64,000 nt of DNA from Kitasatospora phosalacinea (GTDB lineage: Bacteria; Actinomycetota; Actinomycetes; Streptomycetales; Streptomycetaceae): contig NZ_JNWZ01000031.1 of NCBI RefSeq assembly GCF_000716545.1, positions 1 through 64,000 on the forward strand. The letters run 5' to 3'. The notes beneath the pieces were generated by a model, which saw only the letters and a list, made by a program, of their open reading frames with translations, ran no database searches and was not told where the DNA came from. This document shows positions 54,101 to 62,879 of the stretch, one piece after another. The position numbers and the translations under genes were made by a program. The first letter of the stretch is position 1, and every line of letters starts with the position of its first letter.

Positions 54101-55447
54101 ATGACACTCGCCATCGTCCTGTTCACCCAGGACCTGCGCCTGCACGACAACCCCGCCCTGTACGCCGCCCGGGCCGGCGCCGACCGGGTGGTGCCGCTGT
54201 TCGTCACCGACCCGGCCGTCGCCGCCGCCGGCTTCGCCGCCCCCAACCGGGCCGCGTTCCTGGCCGGCTGCCTCGCCGACCTCGACGCCGGCCTGCGCCG
54301 GATCGGCGGGCGGCTGCTGGTGCGCGAGGGCGACACCGCCGAGCAGACCGCGAGGCTCGCCGCCGAGACCGGCGCGGCGAGCGTCCACGTCGCCGCCGGG
54401 GTCAGCGGGTACGCCCGGCGGCGCGAGCAGCGGCTGCGCCGGGCGCTGGGGGAGCGGCTGCGGGTGCACGAGGGCTCGCTGACGGCCGTCCCGCCCGGCG
54501 CCGTCCGGCCCGCCGGGCGGGACCACTACGCCGTCTTCACCCCCTACCAGCGGGCCTGGCAGCAGACCGCCCGCCGCGCCCCGCTGCCCCGGCCGCGCGC
54601 CCTGGACACCCCCGAGGGCCCGGCCGGCGCGGCCCTGCCCACCGCGACGCCCACCGCCCGCAGCCTGCCCGACCCCGGCGAGAGCGCCGCCCGCCGCGCC
54701 TGGCAGCGCTGGCGCGGCGATCACTACGCCGACCTGCACGACGCCCTCGCCGCCGACGGCACCTCGCACCTCTCCCCGTACCTGCACTTCGGCTGCCTGT
54801 CCGCCAACGAACTCGTCCACCTCGCCGAACGCCGAGGCGGCGACGGCGCCGAGGCCTTCGTCCGGCAACTCGTCTGGCGCGACTTCCACCACCAGGTCCT
54901 GGCCGCCCGCCCCGACGCCGCCCACGCCGACTACCGGACCCGCCACGACGACTGGCGCGCGGACCCGGACGAGTTCGCCGCCTGGTGCGAGGGCCGCACC
55001 GGCTTCCCGATCGTCGACGCCGGCATGCGCCAGCTCGCCGAGACCGGCTGGATGCACAACCGGGCCCGGCTGCTCACCGCCAGCTTCCTCGCCAAGTCCC
55101 TCTACCAGGACTGGCGCCCGGGCGCCGCGCACTTCCTGCACCACCTGGTCGACGGCGACCTCGCCAACAACCAGCTCAACTGGCAGTGGGTCGCCGGGAC
55201 GGGCACCGACACCCGCCCCAACCGCGTCCTCAACCCGCTCGCCCAGGCCGACCGGTACGACCCCGACGGCGCCTACGTCCGCCGCTGGGTGCCCGAACTC
55301 GCCCACCTCCCCGGCCGCGAGATCCACCGCCCCTGGCGGTCCGCCCGCCGCCCCGCCGACTACCCCCCGCCGCTGATCGCCCCCGACACCACCGGCCACC
55401 GCCTGCGCGCCGCCCGCCTCCCGCAGGGCCCGCCGCCGGGCGCCTGA
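54101..55447 (+). CDS. phr: Deoxyribodipyrimidine photolyase (class I CPD)
   Basis: A 448-residue FAD photolyase that repairs UV-induced pyrimidine dimers with blue light. The N-terminal antenna domain starts IVLFTQDLRLHDNPALYAAR. The FAD domain has LSPYLHFGCLSANEL, RQLVWRDFHHQVLA and WMHNRARLLTASFLAKSL. The terminal block DGDLANNQLNWQWVAGTGTD and NPLAQADRYDPDGAYVRRW carry FAD and electron-transfer Trp residues. ATG 54101 is used. A TTGACA lies at 54047-54052. Divergent from cas3, 221 bp apart. Confidence 0.95.
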   Translation: MTLAIVLFTQDLRLHDNPALYAARAGADRVVPLFVTDPAVAAAGFAAPNRAAFLAGCLADLDAGLRRIGGRLLVREGDTAEQTARLAAETGAASVHVAAGVSGYARRREQRLRRALGERLRVHEGSLTAVPPGAVRPAGRDHYAVFTPYQRAWQQTARRAPLPRPRALDTPEGPAGAALPTATPTARSLPDPGESAARRAWQRWRGDHYADLHDALAADGTSHLSPYLHFGCLSANELVHLAERRGGDGAEAFVRQLVWRDFHHQVLAARPDAAHADYRTRHDDWRADPDEFAAWCEGRTGFPIVDAGMRQLAETGWMHNRARLLTASFLAKSLYQDWRPGAAHFLHHLVDGDLANNQLNWQWVAGTGTDTRPNRVLNPLAQADRYDPDGAYVRRWVPELAHLPGREIHRPWRSARRPADYPPPLIAPDTTGHRLRAARLPQGPPPGA

Positions 55448-55481
55448 GCGCCGCGGGGGCCGTCGAGACGGCCGGGCCCGG

Positions 55482-56270
55482 TCAAGGGCCGGGCGTCATC
55501 AGGACGAAGTCCGCGCCGGACGGGTCGGTGCAGACGGCCATCCGCCCGATGCCCGGGGCGGTCTCCGGGCCCATGACGACCAGGCCGCCCCGGGCGCCGA
55601 CGGTGGCGGCCGCCGCGTCGCAGTCGAGGACGGCGAAGACCGGGTGCCAGGCGGGGGTGCCCCGGGAGAGGGTGAGTTCGGCCGGGCCGACCTGGAGGAC
55701 GCCGCCGTGCATCCGCTCGGGGGGCTGCCCGGCGGGGGTGACGATGGTGTACGTGCCGGAGCCGCCCGGCATCGGGGTGTCCTGGTGCCACCAGCCGAAC
55801 ACCGTCTCGTAGAAGGCGAGCGCGCCGGCCGCGTCGGTGGTGTACAGCTCCGTCCAGCACAGGCCGCCGGGGCCGTCGACGGCGGCCAGGCCGCCCGCCC
55901 TCCCCGGCGTCCAGACCGCGAACCGGCCGCCCTGCGGATCGGTGAACTGGGCCAGCGAGGCCCAGCCGGCCACGTCGCGGGGCTCGACCCGGACGGTGCC
56001 GCCCGCGCGCAGGACGGAGGCGGCCGTCTCGTGGACGTCCGGGGTGAAGAAGTGGACCATCCAGGCCGAGCGGGCGCCGCGCTCGGTGAGCGGGCCGATG
56101 CCGCCCGCGACCCGGCCGTCGGCGGTGGCCAGCAGGAAGTCCTCCGCGCCCTCCGGGTGCTCGAACTCCCAGCCCAGCACCGGGCCGTAGAACGCGGACG
56201 CGGCGGCGACGTCGGGCGCGCCCAGATCCAGCCAGCACGGCGAGCCGGGCACGAAATCGGTGGTGATCAC
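55482..56270 (-). CDS. Two-domain VOC-family protein (glyoxalase-like)
   Basis: A 262-residue protein with two vicinal oxygen chelate modules. Module 1 (about 8-120) is PCWLDLGAPDVAAASAFYGP to QFTDPQGGRFAVW; module 2 (about 130-262) is WTELYTTDAAGALAFYETVF to CTDPSGADFVLM. It resembles the mycobacterial CFP30B/27-kDa antigen group. A hydroxylase or metal-dependent lyase role cannot be specified. ATG 56270 is used; convergent with the photolyase. Confidence 0.9.
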   Translation of the reverse strand: MITTDFVPGSPCWLDLGAPDVAAASAFYGPVLGWEFEHPEGAEDFLLATADGRVAGGIGPLTERGARSAWMVHFFTPDVHETAASVLRAGGTVRVEPRDVAGWASLAQFTDPQGGRFAVWTPGRAGGLAAVDGPGGLCWTELYTTDAAGALAFYETVFGWWHQDTPMPGGSGTYTIVTPAGQPPERMHGGVLQVGPAELTLSRGTPAWHPVFAVLDCDAAAATVGARGGLVVMGPETAPGIGRMAVCTDPSGADFVLMTPGP

Positions 56271-56583
56271 GGCGTCCTCCCTTGTCCGGGCACTCCCTCC
56301 CAGCCTGGCACCCGCTCGCGCCGCCCGCGTTCCGGCGGACCGGACCGAGGGAGACCGAGGGGAAGCCGAGAGGAAGGGGCGGCCGGCGGTACCGCCAACC
56401 GGAGTAAATCCTGTGCAGATCGTCGGCCCGGGCAGCGAATTCGGCCGTCGAACGGATCACTGCCATGACATTTCGCGGAAATTCCTCCGCCCAGCCGCTA
56501 AATCGTCACCTGGAACAGGGTTGCCGCCGGAGTAAACGGGCAGGGGCCCGCATACCCCAGCGATCCCGGAGAAAGGCAACAGA
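56271..56583. other. Gap upstream of the STAS gene
   Basis: The 313-bp gap holds both divergent promoters. The last 25 bases contain GGAGAAAGG, the ribosome binding site of the STAS gene. I see no convincing operator. Confidence 0.45.
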
Positions 56584-57003
56584 GTGGCACTGAGCGTGAG
56601 CTACGGGGAGCGATACGGCTGGACAGTGGTCCAGGTGGCCGGCGAGGTGGACATCAGCGGAGTCGCCGCCCTCCGGGAACGCCTCCAGCGACTGGTCACC
56701 GACGGCTGCCTGCGGATGGTGGTCGACATCAGCCGGGTCGACTTCTGCGACTCCACGGGCTTCGCCGTCCTGGTGGCCACCCGTCGCATGCTGTCCTCCC
56801 GCGACGGACAGCTGCGACTGGTCCTGCCAGGACCCGACGTCCACACCCGCAAGATCCTCCAGCTGTTCGGGATCGAGCGGATCTTCGACGTCCACGACTC
56901 GGTGGACGAGGCGCTCGCCGACCTGCGCGAGCCCGTACTGACCGCGGAGGCCGCCGACGCCGTCCCCCGCCCCCGCGAAGGGACCCACGCCACCACCGAC
57001 TGA
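56584..57003 (+). CDS. STAS-domain anti-sigma factor antagonist
   Basis: A 139-residue SpoIIAA/BldG-like protein. The phosphorylatable Ser lies in DFCDSTGFAVLVATRRM, with the conserved strand WTVVQVAGEVDISGVAALRE before it. GTG 56584 follows GGAGAAAGG. Its kinase partner could be the RsbW-like protein at 7.5-8.0 kb and its phosphatases the two PP2C proteins in the window, but these are unlinked, so pairing is only inference. Confidence 0.93.
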   Translation: MALSVSYGERYGWTVVQVAGEVDISGVAALRERLQRLVTDGCLRMVVDISRVDFCDSTGFAVLVATRRMLSSRDGQLRLVLPGPDVHTRKILQLFGIERIFDVHDSVDEALADLREPVLTAEAADAVPRPREGTHATTD

Positions 57004-57068
57004 CCGCGCGGGCGGAGAGCGGCGGGCGGAGCAACCCCGGGCGGACGGCACCGTCGGCGGCGACGGCG

Positions 57069-58715
57069 TCAGCGCGGCGTACCGAAGTCCTGCGTCCACC
57101 AAGGCCCACCGGCGCCCAGGTGGACCCCCACCCCGAGCTCGGTGAACTTGCAGTTCAGGATGTTCGCCCGGTGACCCGGGCTGTTCATCCAACTGTCCAT
57201 CACCGCGGCCGCGTCCTTCTGACCGCGCGCGATGTTCTCACCCCAGCCGCTCCACGCGTACCCGACGGCGTCGATCCGCTGCTGCGGACCGGCGCCGTCC
57301 GGGTTGGTGTGGTCGAAGAAGTTCCGCGCCGCCATGTCCTCGGAGTGCCGCAGCGCCGCCGTCGCCAGCTTCGCGTCCGCCGTCACCGGCCCGCACCCCG
57401 CCTTCGCGCGCTCCGCGTTGACCAGCTCCAGCACCTGCTGCGCCTGGTCCGCCGAACGCTTCGCCGCCGCGGAGGCGGCCGGGGCGGACGACGACGGCGC
57501 CGACGGGACCGCGGGGGCGGCCGGCGCGCTCGCCTCCCGCACCGTCGGCGAGGGCGACCCGCCGGCGGACGCGGACGGCGAGGGGGACGGCGAAGGGGAC
57601 GGGAGGGCGGCGGCCGAGGAGACGGCGGGGGACGCGGCGGGGGCGGGCGCGCCGCCCTCCGTCGGCTCCACCAGCGCCGCCGCGGACGCCGGCGCCGGCT
57701 CGGCCGCGTCCACCGCGGGCGGCGCGTCCGACCCGCCGGCCGCCACCAGCAGCCCCGCCACCACCGCCACCGCGGCCACCACCCCGCCGCCCAGCAGCGC
57801 CGGACGGGGCCCGCGCCGCCGCGCCCGCCGCCGGCCGTGCCGGGAGGCCGCCGCCCGGTGCGAACCACCGCCCCCGGCGGACCCCCGCCGGTGCGCGGCC
57901 CGCCCGGCGCCGCCGGGCGGCGGGGCGTCCGGGTACCCGGCGGCGTCCAGCCGCAGACCGTCCGGCAGCGGCACCATCGCCAGCCCCGCCAGCAGCCCCT
58001 CCGCCGGGACCAGGCCGCGGCGCTGCTGCTCGCACACCGCGCACTCCCGCACATGCCGCCCGATCCGCTTGCGCCACAGCGGGCCGGGCACGCCGTTCCA
58101 GCCCGCCGTCAGCTCCGCCAGCCACGGACAGCCCGGCACCGCGGCCAGCGCCCGGACCACCACCCGGGCCGCCTGCAACTGCCCCTTCATCCGCTGCACC
58201 CGCACCGCCGCGTGCTGCGGCGACACCTCCAGCGCCGCCGCCAGCTCGGCCCGGGACAGCTCGCCCGCCGCCTCCAGCCACCACAGCGACAGCAGCTCGC
58301 GGTCCGTGCCGTCCAGCCAGCGCGTCGCCTCCGCGACCTCGCGGCGCTGCTCCGACAGGCCCAGCCGGACGATCGTCAGGCCCACGAAGTCCGCCGCCGG
58401 ATCGGCCACCGCCGCCGGGTCGGGCAGCGCGTCCACCGCGCCCGCGCCCGCGTCCCGGAACCGCCGCCGCACCTGGTTCAGCGCGATCGCCACCAGCCAG
58501 CTGCGGAACCCCGCCGGATCGCGCAGCGCCCCCAGGCCGTCCACGGCCCGCAGCATCGTCTCCTGCACCACGTCGTCGGTGTCCGGGTGGCCCGAGAGGG
58601 CCCGGCCCACCACGTTGTACACCAGCGGCAGGTGCCCGCCGACCAGCTCCGCCACCGCCTGCCGGTCCCCGCGCTGCGCCCGCCCGACCAGCGCCGCCGC
58701 CCGCCCACTGTCCAC
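57069..58715 (-). CDS. ECF sigma factor fused to zinc finger, membrane span and CAP domain
   Basis: A 548-residue fusion. Residues 1-195 are an ECF sigma factor: region 2 in PLVYNVVGRALSGHPDTDDV, with QETMLRAV, and region 4 in LSRAELAAALEVSPQHAAVR. An H-X3-C-X2-C zinc motif (RHVRECAVCE, about 221-228) marks an anti-sigma-like domain. A single span follows at about 306-327. A Ser/Pro/Ala linker of about 95 residues leads to a secreted SCP/CAP domain (423-548: LELVNAERAKAGCGPV, HSEDMAARNFFDHT, GENIARG, SWMNSPGHRANI). GTG 58715 is the likely start (GAGGA upstream); GTG 58754 is possible. A membrane-tethered sigma factor released by a surface event is the natural hypothesis. Confidence 0.88.
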   Translation of the reverse strand: MDSGRAAALVGRAQRGDRQAVAELVGGHLPLVYNVVGRALSGHPDTDDVVQETMLRAVDGLGALRDPAGFRSWLVAIALNQVRRRFRDAGAGAVDALPDPAAVADPAADFVGLTIVRLGLSEQRREVAEATRWLDGTDRELLSLWWLEAAGELSRAELAAALEVSPQHAAVRVQRMKGQLQAARVVVRALAAVPGCPWLAELTAGWNGVPGPLWRKRIGRHVRECAVCEQQRRGLVPAEGLLAGLAMVPLPDGLRLDAAGYPDAPPPGGAGRAAHRRGSAGGGGSHRAAASRHGRRRARRRGPRPALLGGGVVAAVAVVAGLLVAAGGSDAPPAVDAAEPAPASAAALVEPTEGGAPAPAASPAVSSAAALPSPSPSPSPSASAGGSPSPTVREASAPAAPAVPSAPSSSAPAASAAAKRSADQAQQVLELVNAERAKAGCGPVTADAKLATAALRHSEDMAARNFFDHTNPDGAGPQQRIDAVGYAWSGWGENIARGQKDAAAVMDSWMNSPGHRANILNCKFTELGVGVHLGAGGPWWTQDFGTPR

Positions 58716-58911
58716 TGCCCGGTCCGTCCTCGTGTTCTCGCGTCCTGCCCTCACACCCTCGGAGATCCACCGGCCGCCCGCGGATAACGAGAAGCGGACG
58801 ACGAGAATTCGGACCACCGCGACGCGGACCGCCACGGTGCGGGCCGCCGGGGTGCGGGCCGGACCTCCCGGCAGGGGCGAAGCATAGTGAGCCCGCCCCG
58901 GTGACGACGAA

Positions 58912-58941
58912 GCCCGCGCGTCCGGAGTCGGACGCGCGGGC
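58912..58941 (-). terminator. Perfect hairpin after the SLT gene
   Basis: GCCCGCGCGTCCG pairs exactly with 58929-58941 around GAGT, 22 bp past the stop codon of the SLT-domain gene. Confidence 0.85.
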
Positions 58942-58962
58942 CGGGAACGCCTTCGGCGCCCG

Positions 58963-59685
58963 TCAGTACCAGTGGTGGGACTGCCAGAACGACCAGGCGC
59001 CGCACGGGCTGCCGTAGCGGCTGTTCATGTAGTTCAGGCCCCACTTGATCTGGGTGGCGGGGTTGGTGCGCCAGTCCGCGCCGGCGGTGGCCATCTTGGA
59101 GCCGGGCAGCGCCTGGACCAGGCCGTAGGCGCCGGAGGAGGCGTTGGTGGCGGTGTAGTTCCAGCCGCTCTCCCGGGTGACGATCTGGCTGAAGCACTGG
59201 AACTGGGCGTCGTCGCCGATGATCTGGCGGGCGATTTCCTGGACCGACCCGGACGGGACGGCGGCCAGCGGGCTCTGCGCGGCGGCCTGGTTCGCCTGCT
59301 GCTTGGCGGCCTTGGTCTCGGCCGCCTTGTCCGCCGCGGCCTTGTCCGCCGCCGCCTTGTCCTCGGCGGCCTTGGTGGCCTTGTCCGCGTCGGCCTTGGC
59401 CTGGGCGTCCGCCGCGGCCTTCTGCCGGGCGGCCTCCTCGGCGGCCTTCCTCGCGGCGGTGTCGGCGGAGACCTGCTGGGCGTCGGCCTGGCGGACGATG
59501 CCGTCGCTGACGTTCTGGGCCTGCGCGCCGGTGGGGGCGTCCGCGAGCAGCGTGGCGCTCGCGACGTCGACCGTCTGGACGGCGCCCTTGCCCTCGCTGC
59601 CGGCCGCCGCGCCCACCACGGCACCGACGGCGGTCACCGCGGTGGCGGAGACGACAGCGACGCTCCGGACCGAGATCCGCGTCAC
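58963..59685 (-). CDS. Secreted SLT-like (lytic transglycosylase-type) protein
   Basis: A 240-residue exported protein. A signal peptide (1-32, SVRSVAVVSATAVTAVGAVV) precedes a 90-residue Ala/Lys/Asp coiled coil. The C-terminal SLT-like module runs from about 150 to 240: VTRESGWNYTATNASSGAYG carries the catalytic Glu, then GLVQALPGSKMATAG and QIKWGLNYMNSRYGSPCGAW. It probably cleaves peptidoglycan at the surface, as Rpf- and SLT-type proteins do. GTG 59685 has GGAAGGAAA upstream. A 400-bp 5' region precedes it. Confidence 0.88.
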   Translation of the reverse strand: MTRISVRSVAVVSATAVTAVGAVVGAAAGSEGKGAVQTVDVASATLLADAPTGAQAQNVSDGIVRQADAQQVSADTAARKAAEEAARQKAAADAQAKADADKATKAAEDKAAADKAAADKAAETKAAKQQANQAAAQSPLAAVPSGSVQEIARQIIGDDAQFQCFSQIVTRESGWNYTATNASSGAYGLVQALPGSKMATAGADWRTNPATQIKWGLNYMNSRYGSPCGAWSFWQSHHWY

Positions 59686-60099
59686 ATGCTTTCCTTCCGG
59701 AGTCACCCGGCGCGTGACCGTCCGAGCGGATATCCACCCCGGTCGCTGGCCTCCGTCGAACACCGGTCACGGGGAGGCGCTGGCTCGGCCGCCCCCCGGA
59801 CGTCCGGACGGCGGCAGGACCGAGCGGCGCACGGCTCTGCGGTGGTGCCGGTCGCCCCTCCGACCCCGACCGGGGCCCGTGGACGTGTGCAGGGCCGTAC
59901 GCGGGGCCTGACGCCGATTCACCCTGCCGCACCCGGGTGCGTCCACGCAATCGCCTGCGCCGTGGCACATCTCACAGAAGCGGGACCTTCGGGACGCACG
60001 GTGGGCGGTCCGTGACGCCCCGTCAGCTCGGGAGGGGGAGGAGGAGGCTCCGGGTCCGCGGCCCGGCTCCCGGCTCCCGGCCCCGAACTCCCGTGCCGG
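59686..60099 (-). promoter_or_regulatory. Long leader of the SLT gene, possible degenerate ydaO riboswitch
   Basis: A 414-bp gap without genes. On the minus strand GGGTGAATCGGCGTCAGGCC (starting near 59925) matches the GGUGAAUC element that opens the core of ydaO (c-di-AMP) riboswitches, which often precede such cell-wall hydrolases in actinomycetes. The downstream GACAGCUAACC-type core was not found, so this is a weak candidate. Confidence 0.3.
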
Positions 60100-61356
60100 T
60101 CACGGGAACAGGCGCAGCGAGACCCACAGCGCGAGCACGGCCGCGGTCAGCGTCGCCGGGACGGTCAGCGCCCCCAGCGCGGTGAAGGTCCGCACCCCGC
60201 CGTCGTCCACCGCCCGCTCCCGGGTGATCCGGCGCCACAGCAGGGTCGCCAGCGACCCCGCGTACGTCAGGTTCGGCCCGATGTTGACCCCCAGCAGCAC
60301 CGCCAGCACCGGCCCCGGGCCGGACGGGGCCGCCAGCGGCACCAGCAGCAGCGTCGCCGGCAGGTTGTTGACCAGGTTCGACAGCACCGCCGCCAGCCCC
60401 GCCAGCGCGAACAGCACCGGCAGCCCGTCGCCCGCCGGCACCAGCGCCGCCAGGCGCCCGGCCAGGCCGTTGTCCACCACCGCCTCCACCACCACGCCCA
60501 GCGCCAGCACGAAGGCCAGGAACGGCACCGCCGCCGCCGACACGATCCGCCGCGGCGTAGTGCGCCCGCCCGCCAGCGCCCGCACCGCCAGCACCAGCGC
60601 ACCCGCCGCCGCGGCCCACGCCGGGGACAGGCCCAGCACCGAGGCCAGCGCGAAACCCGCCAGCGTCCCCGCCACCGTGAACAGCGCGAACTTCGGCAGC
60701 CGCACCCCGCCCGCCGGCACCGGGTGCTCGGCCGGCACCGCCAGCTCCGCCCCGAACCAGCGCCGCAGCAGCAGGTACTCCACCCCCACCGCCACCAGCC
60801 ACGGCAGCGCCATCAGCGCCGTGAACCGGCCGAACCCCAGACCGCTGGCCGCGAACGCCAGCAGGTTCGTCAAGTTCGAGACCGGCAGCAGCAGCGAGGC
60901 CGTGTTCGCCAGGTGCCCGCACGCGTACACGTGCGGCCGGGGCCGCACCCCCAGCGCCCCGGCCGTCGACAGCACCACCGGCGTCAGCAGCACCACCGTC
61001 GCGTCCAGGCTCAGCACCGCCGTCACCACCGCCGCCACCACGAACACCTGCCTCAGCAACCGCACCGGCCGCCCGCCCGACGCCCCCGCCATCCAGCGGC
61101 CGCACGCCTCGAACAGCCCCTCGTCGTCGCACAGCTGAGCCAGCACCAGCACCGCCGCCAGGAACCCGACCACCGGCGCCAGCCGTCCGACCTCCGCCCA
61201 CGCCGCGCCCGGCGACACCGCGCCCACCGCCACCAGCAGCCCCGCCGCCGGCACCGCCACCACCGCCTCCGGCCACCCGAACGGCCGCCGCACCGCGCAC
61301 ACCAGCACCGCCGCCAACAGCACCAGCGACAGCACCTCCGCGGACACCCCACTCAC
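60100..61356 (-). CDS. ArsB/NhaD-type permease (SLC13-like)
   Basis: A 418-residue ion-transporter superfamily permease with about 11 spans. Blocks VLSLDATVVLLTPVVLS and LLLPVSNLTNLLAFAASGLG are duplicated by the inverted-repeat halves (LSNLVNNLPATLLLVPLA, GVNIGPNLTYAGSLATLLW), as in arsenite/anion permeases. GTG 61356 has AAGGAG ten bases upstream. No arsenate reductase is adjacent, so the substrate is open (arsenite, citrate or another anion). Confidence 0.88.
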   Translation of the reverse strand: MSGVSAEVLSLVLLAAVLVCAVRRPFGWPEAVVAVPAAGLLVAVGAVSPGAAWAEVGRLAPVVGFLAAVLVLAQLCDDEGLFEACGRWMAGASGGRPVRLLRQVFVVAAVVTAVLSLDATVVLLTPVVLSTAGALGVRPRPHVYACGHLANTASLLLPVSNLTNLLAFAASGLGFGRFTALMALPWLVAVGVEYLLLRRWFGAELAVPAEHPVPAGGVRLPKFALFTVAGTLAGFALASVLGLSPAWAAAAGALVLAVRALAGGRTTPRRIVSAAAVPFLAFVLALGVVVEAVVDNGLAGRLAALVPAGDGLPVLFALAGLAAVLSNLVNNLPATLLLVPLAAPSGPGPVLAVLLGVNIGPNLTYAGSLATLLWRRITRERAVDDGGVRTFTALGALTVPATLTAAVLALWVSLRLFP

Positions 61357-61554
61357 CGAACCCGCTCCTTCCACCGCACCCCGGCCGCCGGACGATCACC
61401 GGACGGCCACTGCCCGCAAACGTCCCATCCAAGCAGCCACCCGGGGACGGGACCCCCTCGGCACCCCCGTCGACCGGCCGCTTTGCGCGGGCCGCGGCGC
61501 GCCGGGAAGCTGGAACGCGCACGGCACCCCGGCACCCCACCGCTTGGAGTCACC

Positions 61555-61839
61555 ATGGAGAAGTCCGACCGCCCGGGCGGCGCGGCCGCGAACGGGTTCT
61601 CGATCGGTTCGGTCGGGTCCTTCCTGTCCATCGGTTCGGTCGGGTCCTTCCTCTCGATCGGCTCCGTCGGCTCGTTCCTGTCCGTCGGCTCGGTCGGCTC
61701 CGCGCTGTCCGTCCTCTCCTTCGGCTCCTGGCGCAGCACCGCCTCCGCGCTGTCCGCCGACTCCGTCCTCTCCCTGCTCTCCCACCGCTCCGTCCGCGCC
61801 GTCCGCGCCGCCCACCGCCGCCGCGGCACGGCCGGCTGA
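61555..61839 (+). CDS. Small Ser-rich nonapeptide-repeat protein
   Basis: A 94-residue protein. Residues 16-80 are seven nine-residue repeats: SIGSVGSFL three times, SVGSVGSAL, then SVLSFGSWR, STASALSAD and SVLSLLSHR. Ser recurs every third residue (S-x-x). The C-terminal 14 residues are basic. The DNA repeats with a 27-bp period. I do not know a named family; the pattern suggests a small beta-solenoid or an amphipathic adhesive surface (inference). TTGGAG lies eight bases before the ATG. Confidence 0.7.
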   Translation: MEKSDRPGGAAANGFSIGSVGSFLSIGSVGSFLSIGSVGSFLSVGSVGSALSVLSFGSWRSTASALSADSVLSLLSHRSVRAVRAAHRRRGTAG

Positions 61840-61894
61840 GGCCCCGTCGGACCGTCCTCCCCGCACTGTCGGCGGCAGGTGCGAACGTGGGCGG

Positions 61895-62551
61895 ATGAAC
61901 ACGCCGCTCGACCCCATCGCCACCTACTGGAACGACGCCGCCCCCGCGTTCGACCGGGAGCCCGACCACGGTCTGCGCGACCGCGCCACCCGGCTGGCCT
62001 GGCAGCGCCGCCTCGCGCAGTGGCTGCCCGGGGACGGGCTCGACGTCCTCGACGTCGGCTGCGGCACCGGCTCGCTCTCGCTGCTCCTCGCCGAGGCCGG
62101 GCACCGGGTGACGGGCGTCGACCTCGCCCCCGCGATGATCGACCGCGCCCGGGAGAAGCTCGCCGCCGCCGGGCTGGAGGGGCACTTCCTGGTCGGCGAC
62201 GCGAGCCGCCCCCCGACCGGCGCCGCCCACTACGACGTCGTCCTCTCCCGCCACCTGGTCTGGACGCTGCCCGACCCGCCCGCCGCGCTGCGCGAATGGA
62301 CCGCCCGCCTGCGCCCCGGCGGCCGCCTGCTGCTGGTCGAGGGCCGCTGGGGCGAGGCCGACGCCCCGGTCGAGCCCTACGCCCCCGGCGCCGAGCACCT
62401 CCCCTGGGCCGGCGGCGTCCCCGCCGCCACCCTCACCGCCGCCCTCCGCCCCCTGGTCCGCGACCTGCGCCTGCACCCCCTCGAGTCCGAGACCGCCCTC
62501 TGGGGCGGCCCGGTCCACGACGAGCGCTACGCGGTCCTGGCCCGCCTCTAG
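61895..62551 (+). CDS. Class I SAM-dependent methyltransferase
   Basis: A 218-residue methyltransferase of the UbiE/Methyltransf_11 type. Motif I is VLDVGCGTGSLSLLLAEAG, motif II DLAPAMIDRAREKL, and motif IV SRHLVWTLPDPPAALREW. The substrate-binding tail is ordinary. The gene lacks a clear Shine-Dalgarno. It follows the repeat protein by 55 bp and may be co-transcribed. Substrate unknown. Confidence 0.92.
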   Translation: MNTPLDPIATYWNDAAPAFDREPDHGLRDRATRLAWQRRLAQWLPGDGLDVLDVGCGTGSLSLLLAEAGHRVTGVDLAPAMIDRAREKLAAAGLEGHFLVGDASRPPTGAAHYDVVLSRHLVWTLPDPPAALREWTARLRPGGRLLLVEGRWGEADAPVEPYAPGAEHLPWAGGVPAATLTAALRPLVRDLRLHPLESETALWGGPVHDERYAVLARL

Positions 62552-62575
62552 GCGTGCTTGTCCCGGGGGCCCCGA

Positions 62576-62833
62576 TCACGCTCCCGCGGTCTCGCCGAGC
62601 CAGACGTGGGCCGCCGTGTCGAGCGGGAGGTCGAGCGCGGCGCAGAGGCCGACGACGGTGCCGAAGCCGGGGCTGGGGAGGCGGCCCATCTCGATCTTGC
62701 GGAGCGTCTCGGGGGAGATCCCGGCCCGGTGCGCGACGGCGGCGGGGTCGCGGCCGGCCCGGGTCTCGCGCAACAGCGCACCCAGGCGGCGGCCGGCCTC
62801 GATCTGCTCGGGGGTCAGGGGGACTCGCACCAT
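62576..62833 (-). CDS. XRE-family DNA-binding protein
   Basis: An 85-residue HTH protein, nearly all DNA-binding domain: LGALLRETRAGRDPAAVAHR and AGISPETLRKIEMGRLPSP form the Cro/C1-type HTH. ATG 62831-62833. Convergent with the methyltransferase; lies downstream of a SnoaL-like gene on the same strand. Its target is unknown. Confidence 0.88.
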   Translation of the reverse strand: MVRVPLTPEQIEAGRRLGALLRETRAGRDPAAVAHRAGISPETLRKIEMGRLPSPGFGTVVGLCAALDLPLDTAAHVWLGETAGA

Positions 62834-62879
62834 GCGGACACGCTACTGAACCGTCCGGCCCCCGCCCAAGTGCCCCGGC

